Shown: positions 63,015-64,000 of the stretch, piece after piece
Layout of the letters: each line of letters opens with the position of its first letter
How positions within the stretch are numbered: position 1 is the stretch's first letter
Source of the DNA: Leadbettera azotonutricia ZAS-9
GTDB taxonomy: Bacteria > Spirochaetota > Spirochaetia > Treponematales > Breznakiellaceae
DNA length: 64,000 bases
NCBI RefSeq assembly: GCF_000214355.1
Contig: NC_015577.1
Span: 868,001-932,000 of the forward strand
Reading direction: 5' to 3'
Notes under the pieces: model-generated
Seen by the model: only the letters and a program-made list of their open reading frames with translations
Database searches by the model: none
What the model was told of the DNA's origin: nothing
Program-made: the position numbers and the translations under genes

Positions 63015-63961
63015 AACGCGTAATTACCCTTGGATTGCTGGTTATCCTGGCTTTTGGGACCCAGGGGGTCTTCGCCCAGGAAATGGCAGATTTGCCTGAA
63101 CCGGTATTTTTCGATACTGCAGCCCAGAAGGCCCCGGTTTTGTACAAAGATGCAGGTTTCTGGCTTCCCGATTTCGATGAGGTAGTTTATTATCTCTGGA
63201 ATTTCGATTATGCCTCTACAGACAGGGCAGACTTTTATTCCATAGCTTCCCTGGCTGCAGCCGCTTCATCGGATTCTGCTATCCCGGGCAGCATACGGAA
63301 CAACAAGTACTTTATCGAAAGCGTAAGGCTTACCAATCTGGCACAGGCTGCCTTTGAAGACGGGGACTACGATCTTTCCACCCAGTATTCCCAGCAGGCT
63401 GTTTACCAGGCTCAGCTTTCAGATGAATATGTGACCCTCCAGCTCAAGATCAAGGCTGCCAACGACGCTATTGCTGCTGCCAAAGCCCGCCTTGATTGGG
63501 CAAATTCCTCAGCCGTGAACGCTTCGAGCCGTTACCCCACCGAGTATACCAATGCCCGGAACTCATATAACGACGCCATCGGCTATCGCGGTTCAGAACG
63601 CTGGGACGACGCTGTTGACGCTGCCAACCGGGTAATTAATGCCCTGGCATACGTTACCGAGGCCCCTCCGAACCAGCCGCCTTCACAGCCCCAACCGGGC
63701 CCCACGCCCCTGCCTGCCCAATACACCGTCAGGCCCTGGGCAATCTCCAAGGATTGCCTCTGGAACATTGCGGGCCGCCCCTGGGCTTATGGCGATCCCA
63801 AGCAGTGGAAGCTGCTCTACAACGCCAACAAGGCCAAGCTGCCCCAGCCCAATAACCCCGACCTCATTCACCCCGGCATGGTTCTGGATATCCCCAGCAT
63901 CAAGGGTGAAACCCGTTCAGGCATGTGGGATGCGGGCGCCACCTATAGCCCCCTGCGCTAA
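63011..63961 (+). CDS. Exported LysM-domain protein
   Basis: The 316-residue protein has a signal peptide (MKRVITLGLLVILAFGTQGVFAQ), Ala-rich helices similar to the upstream lipoprotein (AAFEDGDYDLSTQYSQQAVYQ), a Pro/Gln linker at about residues 225-240 and a C-terminal LysM domain (YTVRPWAISKDCLWNIAG, LLYNANKAKLPQPNNPDLIHPGMVLDIP). LysM binds peptidoglycan. With the overlapping lipoprotein gene it probably forms a cell-wall-associated pair. The 39 bases after it show no feature. Confidence 0.88.
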   Translation: MKRVITLGLLVILAFGTQGVFAQEMADLPEPVFFDTAAQKAPVLYKDAGFWLPDFDEVVYYLWNFDYASTDRADFYSIASLAAAASSDSAIPGSIRNNKYFIESVRLTNLAQAAFEDGDYDLSTQYSQQAVYQAQLSDEYVTLQLKIKAANDAIAAAKARLDWANSSAVNASSRYPTEYTNARNSYNDAIGYRGSERWDDAVDAANRVINALAYVTEAPPNQPPSQPQPGPTPLPAQYTVRPWAISKDCLWNIAGRPWAYGDPKQWKLLYNANKAKLPQPNNPDLIHPGMVLDIPSIKGETRSGMWDAGATYSPLR

Positions 63962-64000
63962 GATCTAATCGTTAAGCATTTGAAGGCCGCCGGGACATTC

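Overview
The window looks like a chromosomal segment of a termite-gut type Treponema (Spirochaetes; T. azotonutricium or T. primitia would fit). This is inferred from moderate G+C, treponeme-style substrate-binding proteins with an 'AGGK' mature end, LysM, LA_2272-repeat and caspase-like envelope proteins, and above all from nitrogenase-like genes beside corrinoid methyltransferases. No tRNA, rRNA or CRISPR array was seen.

Layout. 1-5.3 kb: a giant TIR / BspA-type leucine-rich-repeat / TPR gene, cut in two by an IS5-family element. 5.4-9.2 kb: a small unknown protein, a membrane TrkA-N/RyR-domain protein and a URO-D-fold methyltransferase. 9.2-11.9 kb: a decayed sigma/anti-sigma gene and a caspase-like exported protein. 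11.9-16.6 kb: a housekeeping minus-strand block (glycerate kinase, coiled-coil protein, GDPD, MurJ, and a YgjP-like metalloprotease). 16.7-24.2 kb: a NitT/TauT-type ABC transporter (minus), a DUF2325 protein, and plus-strand metY-marD-marK. 24.2-28.5 kb: an accessory island with an AT-rich GNAT gene, a transposase scrap, an IS256-family element, HxlR, and a flavin-reductase-like gene split by another IS. 28.5-31.3 kb: cysK-nifH-nifB (minus). 31.6-42.6 kb: one long plus-strand run of ABC transporter, URO-D methyltransferase, a second nifD/nifK-like pair, corrinoid protein, MtaA-like methyltransferase, RamA-like corrinoid activase and a short URO-D-like protein. 42.7-47.5 kb: a convergent six-gene operon of a metal/oxyanion-type regulator, a cytosolic binding protein, an ABC ATPase, a G3E-type GTPase, a SAM methyltransferase and a DUF364 protein. 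47.7-57.6 kb: two surface lipoproteins, a TonB-dependent receptor, TonB, a BtuFCD/FecBCD-type importer and an OmpA-like protein. 57.7-64 kb: ferritin, GroEL, an oxidoreductase, RNase HI and two envelope proteins.

How the genes may work together. The first set fits a methylthio-alkane reductase (Mar): NifDK-like MarDK, reduced by a NifH-like protein and loaded with a NifB-made iron-sulfur cofactor, would release methanethiol. MetY could then join it to O-acetylhomoserine to give methionine. Both D subunits keep the three P-cluster cysteines and a cofactor-ligand cysteine, but lack the glutamine and histidine that N2 reduction needs. They are therefore not conventional nitrogenases.

The second DK pair sits inside a complete corrinoid methyl-transfer set with its own importer, and it must borrow the only NifH and NifB in the window. 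This nitrogenase-like/corrinoid operon, with the convergent metal-handling operon and a possible corrinoid or metal-chelate uptake system beside it, is the best candidate for an undescribed system. Similar ATTCC...GGTAT half-site pairs lie before several transcription units of both sets and hint at common control.
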